Positions 11,833 through 24,154 of a DNA stretch of 64,000 bases are shown one piece after another. The notes below the pieces were generated by a model that searched no databases, was not told where the DNA came from, and was given only the letters and a program-made list of their open reading frames with translations. Origin of the DNA: Toxorhynchites rutilus septentrionalis (Eukaryota; Arthropoda; Insecta; Diptera; Culicidae); assembly GCF_029784135.1 (NCBI RefSeq), contig NC_073746.1, forward strand, positions 185,757,983 through 185,821,982. Reading direction: 5' to 3'. Made by a program: the position numbers and the translations under genes. Every line of letters begins with the position of its first letter. Positions within the stretch are counted from its first letter, which is position 1.

Positions 11833-14197
11833 AGAGATGCCAGATTTACAAATATGTTTGTAAATTTACAGACATGTCTGTAAAACACTTTTTGTTTTTG
11901 TTGTAGACTTTTTGGATATAACAATATTTCACAGGTTTTTGAAAAATAAAAGGGCTCTATTCATCACATCAAAAATATTCGACTAACCATATGACATTTT
12001 CCACAGTTTTAATACAGAAAAGTTATTATATTTAGTTTATATCAATACACATGACGTTAGACCAGCGATTCTCAACCTGCGGCCCGGCAGTCTTTCTGGT
12101 TGACCCATATGGTGTGTATGAAGTTTGGAACCCGTACTTTTGCCCTGACATCATTGCAGACGAAAGAGAGGATACGGTTATTCACAATTAATGAAAAATT
12201 GCATTCTCTGCAGGTAACGAAAAATCTTGAACGAAAATTGTCTCTGATAATTATTTTTTGTTCTAGATAAGATTGTTTTGCTGAAATGCAAGGAGATTTA
12301 TTGAAAAATAGTAAGGCTAGGGTCAGGACTATGTCTTCTTAGTATTAAAACAAAATCGAATAGAAATTTTCATTCTATTCTCAACAATTTACATTCGCTT
12401 TCGGGCCTGCTTATGACGAAATATGGGTTACTGTTCGATATTGTTACCACAGACATAGTTCATGGCTAAGTGGGGATCTAAAACTTGTATAGCCTTGCAT
12501 GGCGGATGGAAAATATACACTGTATTTTCTTATAAGTTTCATCAACGACAAGACCGCAAACCTTGGTGGATGTCCAATATATCAACGAAGAAATACCGAT
12601 TTTTATAAAAATTAACAACGCGTATGTATGTGTATGTATGTATGTGTAGATCGTTGAAACATTTAAACACACTTACAACACATAAGTCATTAAGTGGTCC
12701 GAAAAATCAATTTTTTCCACTTTTTCCCAAAAATGACAAATGAAAATTAAAAACTTTTGAATCACTGAATCGATTTAGATGATCGACATATAAAATTGAA
12801 ACTAATGACTTAGCCTTTTATTAAAAAATATTTAACTTGCGAAAAAAATAATTATATTTTAGTAATTATTGATCGTAGTCGTTTTTTATTTTTTTTTGTG
12901 ACTTTGGACTAGAGGGCGCTATATTTTTATATTTTTCCTTGAAAACTGAGGATTTTTTACATAACATATCTCGATATCAGAGATGCTATTTTTTTGTTTT
13001 TTTAGATATGATGTTTCAAAGTAATCCGGTGGTTCGAAAAATCATTTTTTCCCCTTTGTCCAAAAATAACTTTCTGCAAAAAATCATAACATTTGAACTA
13101 CTGAACCGGTTTTGATGATCGATGTATTAAATGGAAGCCAATAAGCAAAATTTGAAAAAATATCACACTTGCGGGACGGATATTAGTAGCATAGTTCTAG
13201 TTTAGTCACATATAAATATTGATCGAAGACTTAAAACATGTTAAATTTACAAATTTATAACTTAAAAACGATAATTATAACATCTCCGATATCGAGATAT
13301 GTTAGGTAAATAATCCTCAGCTTTCCATAAAAAATATAAAAAAAATATAGCGCTCCTATCTTTAAACGAGAAAACTATGAAAAAATAACTCAATCAATAA
13401 TTACAAAAACAACAATTAAATTTTTTCGCAAAAGTAACATTTTTCCAAAGAAAAATAGCTCGTAAGCTTCAATTTGATCATGTCGGTCCAATAGTTCAAG
13501 AGTTATGTTTTTGTAGTGGGAAAAATAGGTAAAATTTGTTTTTCAAACCATCGATTAGTTTTGAAAAATCATATTTCAAAAACGAAAAAAATAGCATCTC
13601 TGATATCGAGATATTTTATGTAAAAAATTCTCACGTTTCAAGAAAAAATATAAAAAAATATAGCGCCCCCTAGTCCAAAGCCATGAAAACATTAAAAAAC
13701 GAGTACAATCAATAATTACGAAAATAGGATCCATGTTATCTGCAAGTTCAATATTTCTCAATTAAAGCTCATTGGCTTCAATTTGATATGCCGATCATCT
13801 AAATCGGTTAAGTGGTTCGAAAGTTATAAATTTTTGAAAAAAGTCATTTTGGGAAAAAGTGGAAAAAAATGATTTTTTGGATCACCCTAAAATGGAAATG
13901 GGCACCCCAATGAAAAAATAAAAAAATACGAGTCTAATGTTTTGCGATAAAGTACAATATTACCACTTTTGACGAAGATCTGAGAACCACTATATTGGTT
14001 TGGCATGGAATGGCTGTATATATATACAAAATACAATCTTACGTGCATCACGATGTACAAAGTATTAATGAATATGTGAAAATTAACGTTAAAAGACATT
14101 TCTATAGATCTGCACACTTTTACAGACTTTTCCACATTTTTAACAGACATTCACATGTTTTTACAGACTTTTTTTAAAAATCATCTGGCATCTCTTC
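11833..14197. mobile_element. Large AT-rich TIR element with subterminal ACAGAC repeats
   Basis: The left end is AGAGATGCCAGATTT and the right end inverts to AGAGATGCCAGATGAT. Repeated TTTACAGAC/ACAGACAT words lie just inside both ends. A second, inner pair (CAGCGATTCTCA near 12064; TGAGAACCACT near 13982) looks like hAT ends. No 8-bp duplication was found, so this is an old or truncated insertion, and the two nested pairs may be separate elements. There is no transposase. Confidence 0.45.
12692..13888. repeat. Palindromic core built of four related modules
   Basis: The module at 12692-12830 (GTGGTCCGAAAAATCA..., GATGATCGACAT) recurs in direct orientation at about 13022-13150. It recurs inverted at about 13450-13555 and 13760-13888. 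A CTCGATATCAGAGATGCTAT box appears at 12970 and, inverted, at 13590, with a weaker copy at 13275. The region could fold into a long hairpin. Confidence 0.65.
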
Positions 14198-16429
14198 CTT
14201 CCACTTTTTATGGAATATTTTCAAATCGCAGGAGTAAACATTTACGTGACTCTGACTTCGTTTGTTTTTTATTTCGTTCGGAAAAACGTTATGTCAAAGA
14301 GAGGGGACATTAAAAAGGCGTAGCTCAGTGAAAGGCTGAGATGCTCTTTCAGAGATGCAATGGTTAATTAAACAATTTACGGAAAAATGTAGTTCGTTCA
14401 TTTTATTGTTTGAATTATTTTTGCCCCTGACAACAATACCTCTTTTATAGTGTTGATTATCATAAGAAAAATAACACTCCTGATCGTTGGATCTCTTTTG
14501 ACATTTCAATTGGATCTTTTTTGACAGCCGTTTTGATTCAGTCCGCACTACCTAGGGTTGTCCTTGCGTGACTACCACTCGGCAAAATATTCTACTAATC
14601 CCGCTTCATCGATTTGGTAATTTGTTGACTCAATATATTCTCCATTGATTCCATATATGAGCTAGCGATTCCCCATACTCAAAATGTTTCGTTTTCAGTT
14701 TCGAGTACCTTGTTTTGAGTTTTTCATTCAAGTGAGATCGGTCATGATCATTAGGAAGTATTGAACCTGATAATTCCCGGGCAAGAGGAACCATCCGACG
14801 TTCAACTCGATTGGAAGCACTGCTTCCTGAAGCTAGACTATTCCTAATTAATGTTGTTATATGGAAGGCTATACCCTGGAGAACATTGATGTTCAGGAAA
14901 TTTAGTTTTCAAAATGAAGTGTTCGAAATTTGAGTCTGTTCGGAAAATTGAGTCAAACCGGTATTGGTTTATTTAGTTCTATGAAGAAAATTAAACAGCA
15001 AACCACGTTAAAAACCAGAGGTGCAAACAAAACCCAAACAAAAAATCAATAAATAGAAGGATGGTGTCCAAGACACGACCGCGTTGGGAATAATTAGAGC
15101 AATGAATAAAGGTAATATTATATTATCAGGCACGTAGTGTAACCGGCACGGCACGTTTCATGCAAGTCAAATATTATTACGTGTGTTTCAAATGTGTATG
15201 CGTATATATAGCGGAACGGCTCCGGACATACACAGCACGTTTCAGACAAATGCATGAAGGAATTTTCGAAAAGAATAATTTGCCGGTGCCGGGCACGAAC
15301 TACACGGGCGAGTAGCACCATACATACAAATCAAACGTCGAAGTTCGTGGTATGGGTGTGTTCGTCGCTCTTCGGTACGACATCGGTTCAATCATCAGTA
15401 GCATTTCTCCGCTCCGTCTGCGCTGCCGGCCCCTACAGAGAAGTTGCTATGCCTGATGATATGAATACATCATGTATTTGTCTGCCGGTGTCGGTACGTC
15501 GGTACCATATATGAGAGGATCATTCAGATACTTGTATGAATGTCAGTAATCACTTGTGTAATATTTAGTGATTAAACTGAGAGAGGAACGAAGACTGTTG
15601 ATTGCATATCCGATCTGTATCAAACATCGCATTCCATTTTCGAAGCCTGCATACAAGTTTGAACCGCATATATCGTCCCATTTTACTATAGTGAAACCCA
15701 CTGAACAGACAAGTGCAAAGCAATAAATGATACAAGAATAATTACGTCATCATTACGTCACCATTTGCGGAGAGCAGCGAAGAGATAAAACGCGAGAGTT
15801 TTTGCTTCTCACTGGAGCGGTGTTGCTAGTAAAACTATGCGGTCTATATGAATATTAAGGGATAGAGGCGTTAAAAATGGAAAATATAATCTGACTACCC
15901 TTCCCTTAGCCTCTATCGAGCTAAATAATCATATAGTTTGCACTCTCTGAGACTTAAAAATCAGGATCTGCTACATTAGCTGAATATGAATCTTTCGCTT
16001 TGCTTTGTCCGTACGATCCTGCTGTTTCATGATGCATGGAGAAGTCGGTATGTATATGTTAGAGGCAAAGAAGAAAATAAGCTTTCTGCACCGAAAGCGT
16101 ATATGATAGCTTTGCTTGCATGCTGGTGTGCAATGAAGTGCGAGCCGATGCAGAGTTGTCTCGTTCTCTTTTGTGTCGTGATTTGCAGCACATAACAACA
16201 ATAGAATACCGCTGGGGGAAATGTTTCCTGATAGATCATATTTGAACGAACGAAAGCGATTTTTTCAATGAGTGGATCATTTGGCAAACACTGACGTCGA
16301 AAGAATGGCAACAGTATCGACAAGCGAATTAAACGCGTTATACTGATAAAAATCGTTTTTTCAATATTACTTGACAAATTCAATATTTCCAATCCCTGAA
16401 TGTTAGAATTCCAAGTGGATTTTGAATCA
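14198..16429. other. Intergenic sequence with dispersed-repeat segments
   Basis: I recognise no gene. The segment 14665-14835 (CCCATACTCAAAATGTTTCG..., CCCGGGCAAGAGG, GGAAGCACTGC) has a diverged copy at 45010-45180. A GTGTCCAAGACACGACCGC word at 15065 recurs near 49692 and 60459. The remaining short frames lack motifs. Confidence 0.4.
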
Positions 16430-17200
16430 AATCATTAAATCAGTTCCGAGTAAACACTACCAATTTCATTTTCTGCGGCGAGATTTCAATCCCTAAATTA
16501 CTTATCCAAGAAGACAAGTTGTCTAAGGAATTTTGTAATGGTCTTTGCAAGTTTTCGACTTGTGGATCTCTTACAAAAACTACACCGTCATCTGCAAGCT
16601 ATTTCAGCGTGTATTGTTCTGCCAAACAACTGTCAGTTTCACATACAAATTATAAAGAAGGAAGTTGAGACCATATAACTATTTATGGAAGTTGTCTGTT
16701 GCCCGAGGATGAAGTTCATTCGTTTTTCTGACCACAAATTATACAAGAAATTATTCAAATTTCCAGGAAGTCCACATCTGTGCAGATTGTCTGACATTAT
16801 TTCTATGGAAACCGAATCAAAAGCTTCCTTAATATCCAGGTATACTGAAGCCAGTTGCTTCTTGTGCGCAAAGGTCAGTTGTATATCTGTGGAAAGCAAC
16901 GCTAGACAATCGTTCGTTCCTGTGCGCTGGCGAAACCCAAATTGTGTACTTGATAGCAAATTCTAGTCTCGAGACTTCGAAGGATCATTTCTCCAACAAT
17001 TTTCTAATGCACCAAAGCATAGCAAACGGACAGTTTGAGTTATGGTCAGACGCTGATTTGCCAGATTTTTGAATTGCTATTACTTCGACCTGTCTCCATT
17101 CGGCTGTCTCCATTTGCCAGTCGATGTTCCTGGTTAGGTGAAATGGAGCTCGAGATGGTTCAGTGGATTGCGGGCCATCCTTGATTGATATATTGATTGG
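16430..17200 (-). pseudogene. I-like LINE reverse transcriptase fragment
   Basis: Minus-strand frames contain RT blocks in order: VEVIAIQKSGKSASDHNS (block 1, 17080-17020), FGFRQRTGTNDCLALL and VYLDIKEAFDSV (block with the first catalytic Asp, 16940-16830), and LADDGVVFV near 16590 (the DD box). Frameshifts and stops separate them. The fragment is cut on its upstream side by the foldback repeat at 17242. Confidence 0.75.
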
Positions 17201-17241
17201 CAAGGGATCGTTGATGACCTTCCACTGTACATGATGTGTGG

Positions 17242-17942
17242 TTTTCAAAACTATGTTATTTTTTGTGTTTGAGTAAATTAAAATTGAAATCATGAGTTTT
17301 TGTGTAAAAAAAACCATCAATAACTTTGAGTAGGATTAAGATATAGACAAGTTCTGCATCGTAGAATGTTGGTATCGATAAGCTCTAAAAGTCGTACGAG
17401 AACAGTTTTGATGTAGAATTTGAAATATAAAAGTTAAAGCAGAAAAAACACGTTTTTTCATGGTCACCCTAATGCAACTTAGAAAAAAGCGTTAAATAGA
17501 TTATTTTAATAGATAGAAAAAAAGCTTTGTTCTACAAAGTTGTTTAAAATAACTGGGGCTACAACATTGTTGAACTATCTATAAAGATAAGAAAGTTTGG
17601 TTTTTCATCTCATCGATAATTTTGGTCACCCTTTTTGATAACATAAAAATGAGCGCTTTAACAACTTTGTTTTTGTCTAAACAATAAATATCTCCGTTTT
17701 TAGCGCCTTCTATCTTAGTTGCATTAGGGTAACTATGAAAAACGGGTTTTTTACTCTAACTTTTATATTTAAAATTCTACATCAAAATGGTCTTCGTACG
17801 AGCTTATCAATACCAATATTTTGCGATGCAGAACATGTCAATATCTTAATTCTGCTCAAAGTTATTGATGGGTTTTCATCCCAAAAACTCATGATTTCAA
17901 TTTTAATTTACTCAAACACAAAAAATAACATAGTTTTGAAAA
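17242..17942. repeat. Foldback element with about 260-bp inverted arms
   Basis: The outer 60 bp (TTTTCAAAACTATGTTATTT at 17242) are repeated inverted and almost unchanged, ending at 17942. Weaker pairing continues inward through a box with TTCTGCATCG and one with CATGGTCACCCTAATGCAAC. The interior (17300-17710) has a direct, diverged copy at 19268-19690. No coding capacity. Confidence 0.75.
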
Positions 17943-17952
17943 TCTCATATTA

Positions 17953-19178
17953 TACAGGGTTTTCCATTTCGGGCTTCCGAAATTATACAGCCCTGCGCTG
18001 ACAACCGTTTGACATAGCTGTCAACCAAAGCGTCATATCGTTAGTTGAATGTCTGCCATTTTACAATATGGATCGTTTTAGCATCGCACAACATGTTAAT
18101 TTTGTTAAATTATACTATAAAAATGATGAAAAACCGGCAAATGTTTTTCGAGCATTGTGGACGGATTTTGGTCGTCATGGACGGCCTACAGAGCACAGAA
18201 TCGCTAATGTAGTGCATAAATTCGAACAAACTGGATCCGTAGCGGATATTGTGAAACCTGTGCATCATCGTAACGTGCGTTCGGCCGAAAATATTGCTGC
18301 TGTTGTTGCCAGTGTGGAGGATGACCCGAATGTTTCGATTCCACGGCGTGCTCAGCAATTGGGCTTGTCAAACACATCATTGTGGCGAATTTCGTATTTG
18401 GACTTGCACCTACAGCCATATAAAGTCCAACTAGTACAAAAATTAGAGCGTGGTGACCATGGAATGCGTCGGGCATACGTCGATTGGGTGAACGAACAAC
18501 AGCAGCAAAATGCTGAATTTTCGCATCAAATTTTCTTTAGCGATGAGGCACATTTCGAGCTCGGTGGCTATGTGAACAGGCCATTGCACCCGTCAAAAGT
18601 CACTGTTTGGTGCGCATTATTGTCTGGTGGAGTCATCGAGCCGTATTTCTTTGAAAATGATGACGGCGAGACGGTAACTAAACGATATTTTTTGACACAA
18701 ATTGAAGATATGGATACGGATGACATGTGGTTTCAGCAGGACGACGCCACGTGCCACACAACACGACCGAACATGGCCGTATTGCGAACGAAATTTGAGG
18801 GACGCATAATTTCGCGTTTTGGTGATGCCAATTGGCCTTCCAGATTATGCGATTTGAAACCGCTAGACTTTTTTTGTGGGGTTATGCGAAAGACCGTGTC
18901 TATGCCAACTCTCCGCAAACTCTTGAACATTTGAAAGACAACATTCGTGAAGTTATAACCGAGATACCGCCCCATATGTGCCGAAAAGTCATCGAAAATT
19001 ACCTGTTCCGGATCAAGGTGTGCGAGGAAGCCCTAGGTTGACATTTGAATGATGTTGTATTTCACACAAAATGGCATCAACCAAACGTTAATTTGAAATA
19101 AAAGTTTCATCGAAATTCGAATTCTAAGTGTGTTTTATTTCAATTTACTTTCGGAATTTAAAGTTGGAAAACCCTGTA
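17953..19178 (+). mobile_element. DD41D Tc1/mariner-superfamily transposon
   Basis: The TIRs begin TACAGGGTTTTCCA at both ends and are flanked by TA (17951-17952 and 19179-19180). One transposase gene fills most of the 1.2 kb, close to full length for the group. It lies next to the foldback repeat. Confidence 0.88.
18068..19041 (+). pseudogene. DD41D transposase with in-frame deletions and a terminal frameshift
   Basis: The frame starts MDRFSIAQHVNFVKLYY and has a paired helix-turn-helix N-terminus, including GSVADIVKP and PNVSIPRRAQQLGLS. The catalytic domain shows D in IFFSDEAHF, D in WFQQDDATCH and D in CDLKPLDFF, the last two separated by 41 residues. Relative to the family there are short in-frame losses after LGGYVN and after ETVTK. 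Near 18880 the frame shifts (FFCGVMRK); the homologous tail (VYANSPQTLEHLKDNI, HMCRKVIENY) continues in the frame ending at 19041. It is inactive but recently so, since there are no internal stops before the shift. Confidence 0.85.
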
Positions 19179-19267
19179 TAGAGTGAAATCTATTCTTTAA
19201 AATTCCGCCAACAAACATTTTTTATGTTTGCCCCAGAAAGAATGACAAACAAATGAAAAGAGCCCGT

Positions 19268-19690
19268 TTTTTGGGAAGAAATATCAATAACTTTGAGTAA
19301 AATTGAGATACTGACAAGTTCTGCATCGAAAAATGTTTGTGTTAGTAAGCTCTAAAAGTCTTTCGAAGACAATTTGCATGTAAAATTTGAAATATAGAAG
19401 TTAGAGCAAAAAAAACAGTTTTTTTTCATGGTGACCCTAACGTAACTTTGGAAAAAGGCGCTATATCGGTTATTTCAAGAGATAGAGGAATACTTTGTTC
19501 TATAAAAATGTCTCAAATGATTGGAGCTACAACATTGTCGAACTATGTTTACCTCTATCTTTAAAGATAAAAAATTATTTTTTTCATTGACAGTTTTGGT
19601 CACCCTATTTTTGACAACATAAAAACGAGCGCTCTATCATGAGTAACAACTTTGTCTAAGACAGTTTTTGTCTAGAGAATAATTATCGAG
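19268..19690. repeat. Diverged direct copy of the foldback interior
   Basis: ATCAATAACTTTGAGTAAAA, GACAAGTTCTGCATCG, CATGGTGACCCTAACG and GGAGCTACAACATTGTCGAA match 17320-17590 in the same order and orientation, at roughly 80% by eye. Confidence 0.65.
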
Positions 19691-19759
19691 CTCTAAATGC
19701 TAATTTCCACTTAAATGCATCTCATGGACCATTGTGCAGTGATCATACCTTCTACTACG

Positions 19760-19990
19760 TTATGTAGTAGTTTTTATGATTGATGCAAGGATGGGCCATG
19801 AAGTAGACAATTGCTTTAGATTAGATCTCAAACATGGAAGTAAGGCAGAAATAAAACTTCTAAGGGCGTCTCTTGAATGTTGAAGGTGTTCAATATGATA
19901 TGCATAATATAAATCCTCGATTAGACGCGAATTTTCTACGTGAAGATCGAGATTAAAAGTGGATTGGATTGGCAGGATGTCAGAGAACAA
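19760..19990 (-). CDS. Unrecognised 76-aa frame
   Basis: A minus-strand frame starting MFSDILPIQSTFNLDLHVEN, with a Leu-rich C-terminal half and no motif I know. It directly precedes the split LINE copy and may be part of an unrelated repeat. I cannot tell whether it is expressed. Confidence 0.15.
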   Translation of the reverse strand: MFSDILPIQSTFNLDLHVENSRLIEDLYYAYHIEHLQHSRDALRSFISALLPCLRSNLKQLSTSWPILASIIKTTT

Positions 19991-20678
19991 ATTGTAGAGC
20001 GCTTGAAGAGCTTCAATTCAAATGATAGAAACAATCAGAAGATCAGGATCACGGCTACCTAAGATATTCCGGACGGGGATATCCGATTGTCTGCCTTGTG
20101 CTCTCGGTGGTCTAGAGAGCTGAGAGCGACCAGACAATATGCTCGACGTCATGGAAGCCATCGCCACAATCACAAAGATTGTTTGCTGCGAGGCCAATGT
20201 GATAAAGATGCACGTTTAGGTTGTAGTGATTGAACATAAGGCGAGATATCACGCGAATGAAATCACGACCTACATTCAATCCCTTGAACCATATACTTGT
20301 CGAGACCTTAGAGATAATCGTGTGAAACCAACAACCGAACTCATCTTCACTCCACAAGCGCTGCCATTTTAAGGCTGGTTTAGAGTTCCCGTGAACGTAA
20401 ACTTGAACAGGTGGTGGAATAGTACGATCATTTCATGGTGAACTACATTGCGAACAAACAACTAAAAGAATTGTGGTGAATAGAATGTTTTTGTTCACGT
20501 TTACGTTCATATTAAAAGTTCGCCAGTAAACGTGAAGTAAATAAACATCGAACTTCAATAAAGTAATTCGGATAAAATATACAGTAGTTCAAGAACCAAC
20601 CCAAAGCGACTAAGCTTTTTTCAACCCGTGCAGAGATCCGATTGAATGAAATTTTATCCATATCGAAATTTTCATTAA

Positions 20679-21931
20679 CCCTCCTGTACTCGCGTGCAAA
20701 ATCATAACAAGTATACTCGCGCACGGTGTCACAGACCGAAAATTGAACTTCTCTGTAATGTTGCCATTGTGTATTTTTCAGGCTTCATTGGCATTTGAAG
20801 AAGAGGATATGATTGAATGAAAAAAACTCCAAAACATATGTTTTCTTCGTCTTTATTATGTTTTAATAGTCATCTAATTCAGCCTCCTCAAAATAGAGTA
20901 ATTTTTGATACTCCAACACAAATAACGAAATTCGAACTTTTCACTGCTATTAATTGAAAGTAAACAACTGAATATAATTCATGGAAGTATAAAGAGCTAT
21001 AAAATAACATAAAAACGTATTAATCGATTGTGGTTTCATTGAAGTAAGAATCAGAACATAGCATAACTTCATGCTCGAAACAAACATGTTTATTACATTT
21101 CATGCAGTTGTTGCGTGTTTTTCGGGTTTTTTTTTATCGAAGAGAAGAATGTATAACAACCTTCTAGATAATTACCAGATAATAAAGGTTCTGGAATATA
21201 AAATTTGCATATTTCTAATATTCTTTGTCTCTGTTTTCTTGGTAAACTGAGAATTAATGTCTTTTTATATGTGGCATAAAAAGATGATATAAAAGGATTT
21301 CTAGGAACTTCCTTTTCTTTTTCTTGTTTTCTTGCCGATATTGTCCATTATTAAAGAAAATCCCCGAAACTGTAACTGTTAAAAATTACCATAAGCTACC
21401 GATTAATTCATAGTTTATAGTTCTTCCACAAGTGATATTCTTTCGCAAGTATGTATATGTATGACCATTATATTCAGCGAACATCTATACAAAAGTCAAA
21501 CATTTATATTTTGCTTTTGAACGTATGAATCTAGTGACGAATAGTTAATATATGGATCCGTTCAATCCAGTTACAAAAGGAACTGAAATAAGATAAGAAA
21601 AGTCCGGTAATGATGATATGCATTATATTTAATAAATATTCCACGCCACTAACATTAATTTATACATTTCATTCAACAATATTCTAGAATATGAAAAAAA
21701 GGCACTTGTCCAAAAAAGTTACTCCTATACTCGCGTCGGTGTGTCAGACCGAAAGTGTTAAAAAAGTGACACACGTCCTATTTGTACCAACACATGCGAT
21801 ACGCTAAACGATGACGAACGACGAATAACGAAGCTAGAGAGAATCGCAAAGTCATAGTGTTAATATTTTCTGAGAAATGAACGAATTTTTGATTTATCGG
21901 TCTGACAGACCAATGCGCGAGTATAAGAGTG
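20679..21931. mobile_element. piggyBac-like non-autonomous element
   Basis: TTAA at 20675-20678 and 21932-21935 flanks ends CCCTCCTGTACTCGCG and (inverted) CACTCTTATACTCGCGC. The TTAA target and C-rich ends suit the piggyBac superfamily. GGTGTCACAGACCGAAAA and its inverse lie subterminally. A third internal copy of the end (CTCCTATACTCGCGTCGG near 21721) hints at a nested or rearranged unit. No transposase frame. Confidence 0.65.
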
Positions 21932-22191
21932 TTAAAAACTCGAGAGTTGCTAAACATATCCTTTTACAGTTCACGACGAAATAATTTCTAGGATGCCTCA
22001 GGACATTCGAACGTGAACATGAACGGATCAATATTTTGACGTCTATATTCACCACTGTTTTCATTTTCACGTTCAACGAAGTCGGTGAACTATGGTGAGC
22101 TCACCAACATCTCGATTCCACGGTGGAAATTCAGAATCGTTGTGAAATATTGAATTAATCCACTTTTATCAATATGAATTGTGTTTAAATG

Positions 22192-22724
22192 CGAGGGCAG
22201 TCCGAGAAATACTTAGCCCACATAAAAAAAACAAAATTTTTGGAAAAGTGGCGATTTATTTCTCAACATAGTCTCCTTTTAGCTCGATACACTTGACCCA
22301 GCGATGCTCCAACATCTTTAATCCATCTGAAAAATACGTTTTCCCGAGGTCTGCAAAGTAGGCATCCGTAGCGGCGATGACCTTCTCATTCCATTCAAAT
22401 TTCTGCCCGGTGAGTGACTTTTTCAAGTTTGCAAAAAAAAAAGTCGCTTGGGGCCAAATCTGGAGAATACGGTGGATGGGGCAGCAATTCGTAGTGCAAT
22501 TAGACCAATTTGACCGTGGCGACAGTGGAATTTCCATGTTTTCCATTTTTCTCGAATCCGCGGACACGTCCGCTTCCACACACGGTCAAAACAAAACTAC
22601 GAGTCCGATTCGGCTGAAATTTTGATAGTAGCCGTTTATGATAATGTACTACGCGATAATTAATATCTCTTGTGATACTGACACCATCGGGCGATGAGGC
22701 TAAGTACTTATCGGACCGCCCTCG
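22192..22724 (-). mobile_element. Internally deleted mariner element
   Basis: The ends CGAGGGCAGTCCGAGAAATA and (inverted) CGAGGGCGGTCCGATAAGTA are classic mariner TIRs. On the minus strand, 22500-22256 reads HRILQIWPQATFFFANLKK, then EKVIAATDAYFADLGK and EHRWVKCIELKGDYVEK, the C-terminus of a mariner transposase. At 533 bp against about 1.3 kb for a full copy, the DNA-binding and most of the catalytic domain are gone. The left flanking TA has mutated to TG. Confidence 0.85.
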
Positions 22725-23563
22725 TATGTTTTTCAACTAATAAAAGTTTCTTCCTATAGTTTCAAGTTGTTTTCCTCGCCTTTTATATATGGACTGATGA
22801 ATTACAAAAAAGTGTTTGTTCACATCCACGTTCACGGGAATTCTAAACCTGCATTTACGAGTGTCTGCTGACGAGAAATGTGGAAAAATTCATTATAAGT
22901 AATTTGCCTTTCAAAAAGTGTGCCTTCTGATGCGCTCACCTTAGCTAGCAATGGGAGGGAACCCATGCTAAGGTAATCTTGAATAATTTTTCGACCAAAA
23001 CACTTAATAGTTGTCTTATGAGCGTTTATCAACGTTCTTTAAGCGGATTGCCTCTATTGAGCTGAGACTAACTTAAATAATGGTCGATGGGCTGCGTTTC
23101 AATGATCCCTAGAGCATAGTATATCGCACCCATTTCATCGACATACACGGAACAAGGATCTTTGAGTTTGAAAGAGGCACTGGAATTCACATTGAAGATG
23201 CCGAAGCCAGTGGACCCGTTTATGAATGAATCGTCAGTAAAGAACATTTAATCAGATCTAACTTTCCCATATTTTGGCTATAATATCGACGGAATAACAA
23301 CGGATCGTAGATGATCTGGAATTCCATGGTTTTTTTGTCGCATGGACAGATAAAAAGACAGATGAATTACAAAAGTATGGGAAGCAAACTTGGTTGGAGA
23401 TGCCTGGTGAAGGGCGCACATCGTGAACCATATATATAGAAGTTTGACCATATGTTAATAGGATTTTTCATCAAATATGTTCGTATATCACCTCCTTATA
23501 GATTCTCGATCAATCCATTTTTTTTTAATTGGGAAAGGTGTTTTCTGACTTTAAGGGGATGAA

Positions 23564-24093
23564 TCAAAAATGTAATTCCTCTTTTATATTCAATAAACGA
23601 TAAATATATTTATATAAAACTAATAAAACATATTTTTTTACTCGATTATATTGTGAATTTACTTGACTGTTGGATTCTGAGGTCATTTCAGCTACCTGTT
23701 TAAATAGTCGCATTTCACGAGGGCTGATTAAATTCATGGAAAACCTATACTGATCACCCCTCAACTTTGTTCTAAATGTCAAAACGAAAATTAAAAACAA
23801 ACTATAAATAAATTAACTGGTGAAATAGTGTTTTGAAAAAAAGGTTCGATATGGAATTTTGCGGTTGGATTACAATAATTTTCATGTATTTTTTGTAATA
23901 ATAAATATTTATAGCTTTCCAGAAGACGGATGACATTCCGAGCAAGTTTCTTAGTGAAGATGCTGGTTTTCGTAATTTTAAGTTCTTGTAACATGATATA
24001 GACAGCTATGAAAATACCGAGAGAAACTAAAGTAAGAAAATATAACATATCACTACTATCTAATTTTGATACTAAAGAAACCAGTGATACCAA
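23564..24093 (-). other. Two unrecognised minus-strand frames, one with a membrane segment
   Basis: The frame 24093-23791 lacks an ATG at its listed start; an internal ATG gives MLYFLTLVSLGIFIAVYIML, a single strong hydrophobic segment followed by a basic stretch. The frame at 23800-23564 is Arg/Ser-rich. Neither has a known domain. They face the plus-strand coiled-coil frame at 24155-24514. Confidence 0.2.
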
Positions 24094-24154
24094 GACTCTT
24101 TCATTTTTTTCAGGACATTTTTGGACGAATTACATCCTTGTGTAACCGGAAGAT

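Larger units (their letters stand above)
20372..22853. mobile_element. TIR element inserted in LINE copy 3
   Basis: The left end GCTGGTTTAGAGTTCCCGTG and the right end (inverted GCAGGTTTAGAATTCCCGTG) form a TIR of about 28 bp. A TTTA duplication is likely (20368-20371 and 22854-22857). It carries no transposase of its own that I can see, and holds two younger elements. Superfamily undetermined. Confidence 0.7.
20037..23425 (-). mobile_element. I-superfamily LINE copy 3, split by a 2.5-kb insertion
   Basis: The two halves (20037-20371 and 22854-23425) together match 57180-58190 of copy 2 on the same strand: the zinc-motif C-terminus (GLNVGRDFIRVISRLM, CDCGDGFHDVEHIVW), then the RNase H region upstream. 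Several stops and small deletions make it older than copies 1 and 2. It is truncated at both ends. Confidence 0.8.

Noticed and set aside
12610..12650. GTAT-rich tract as a regulatory element
   Set aside because: It is a simple microsatellite without further support.
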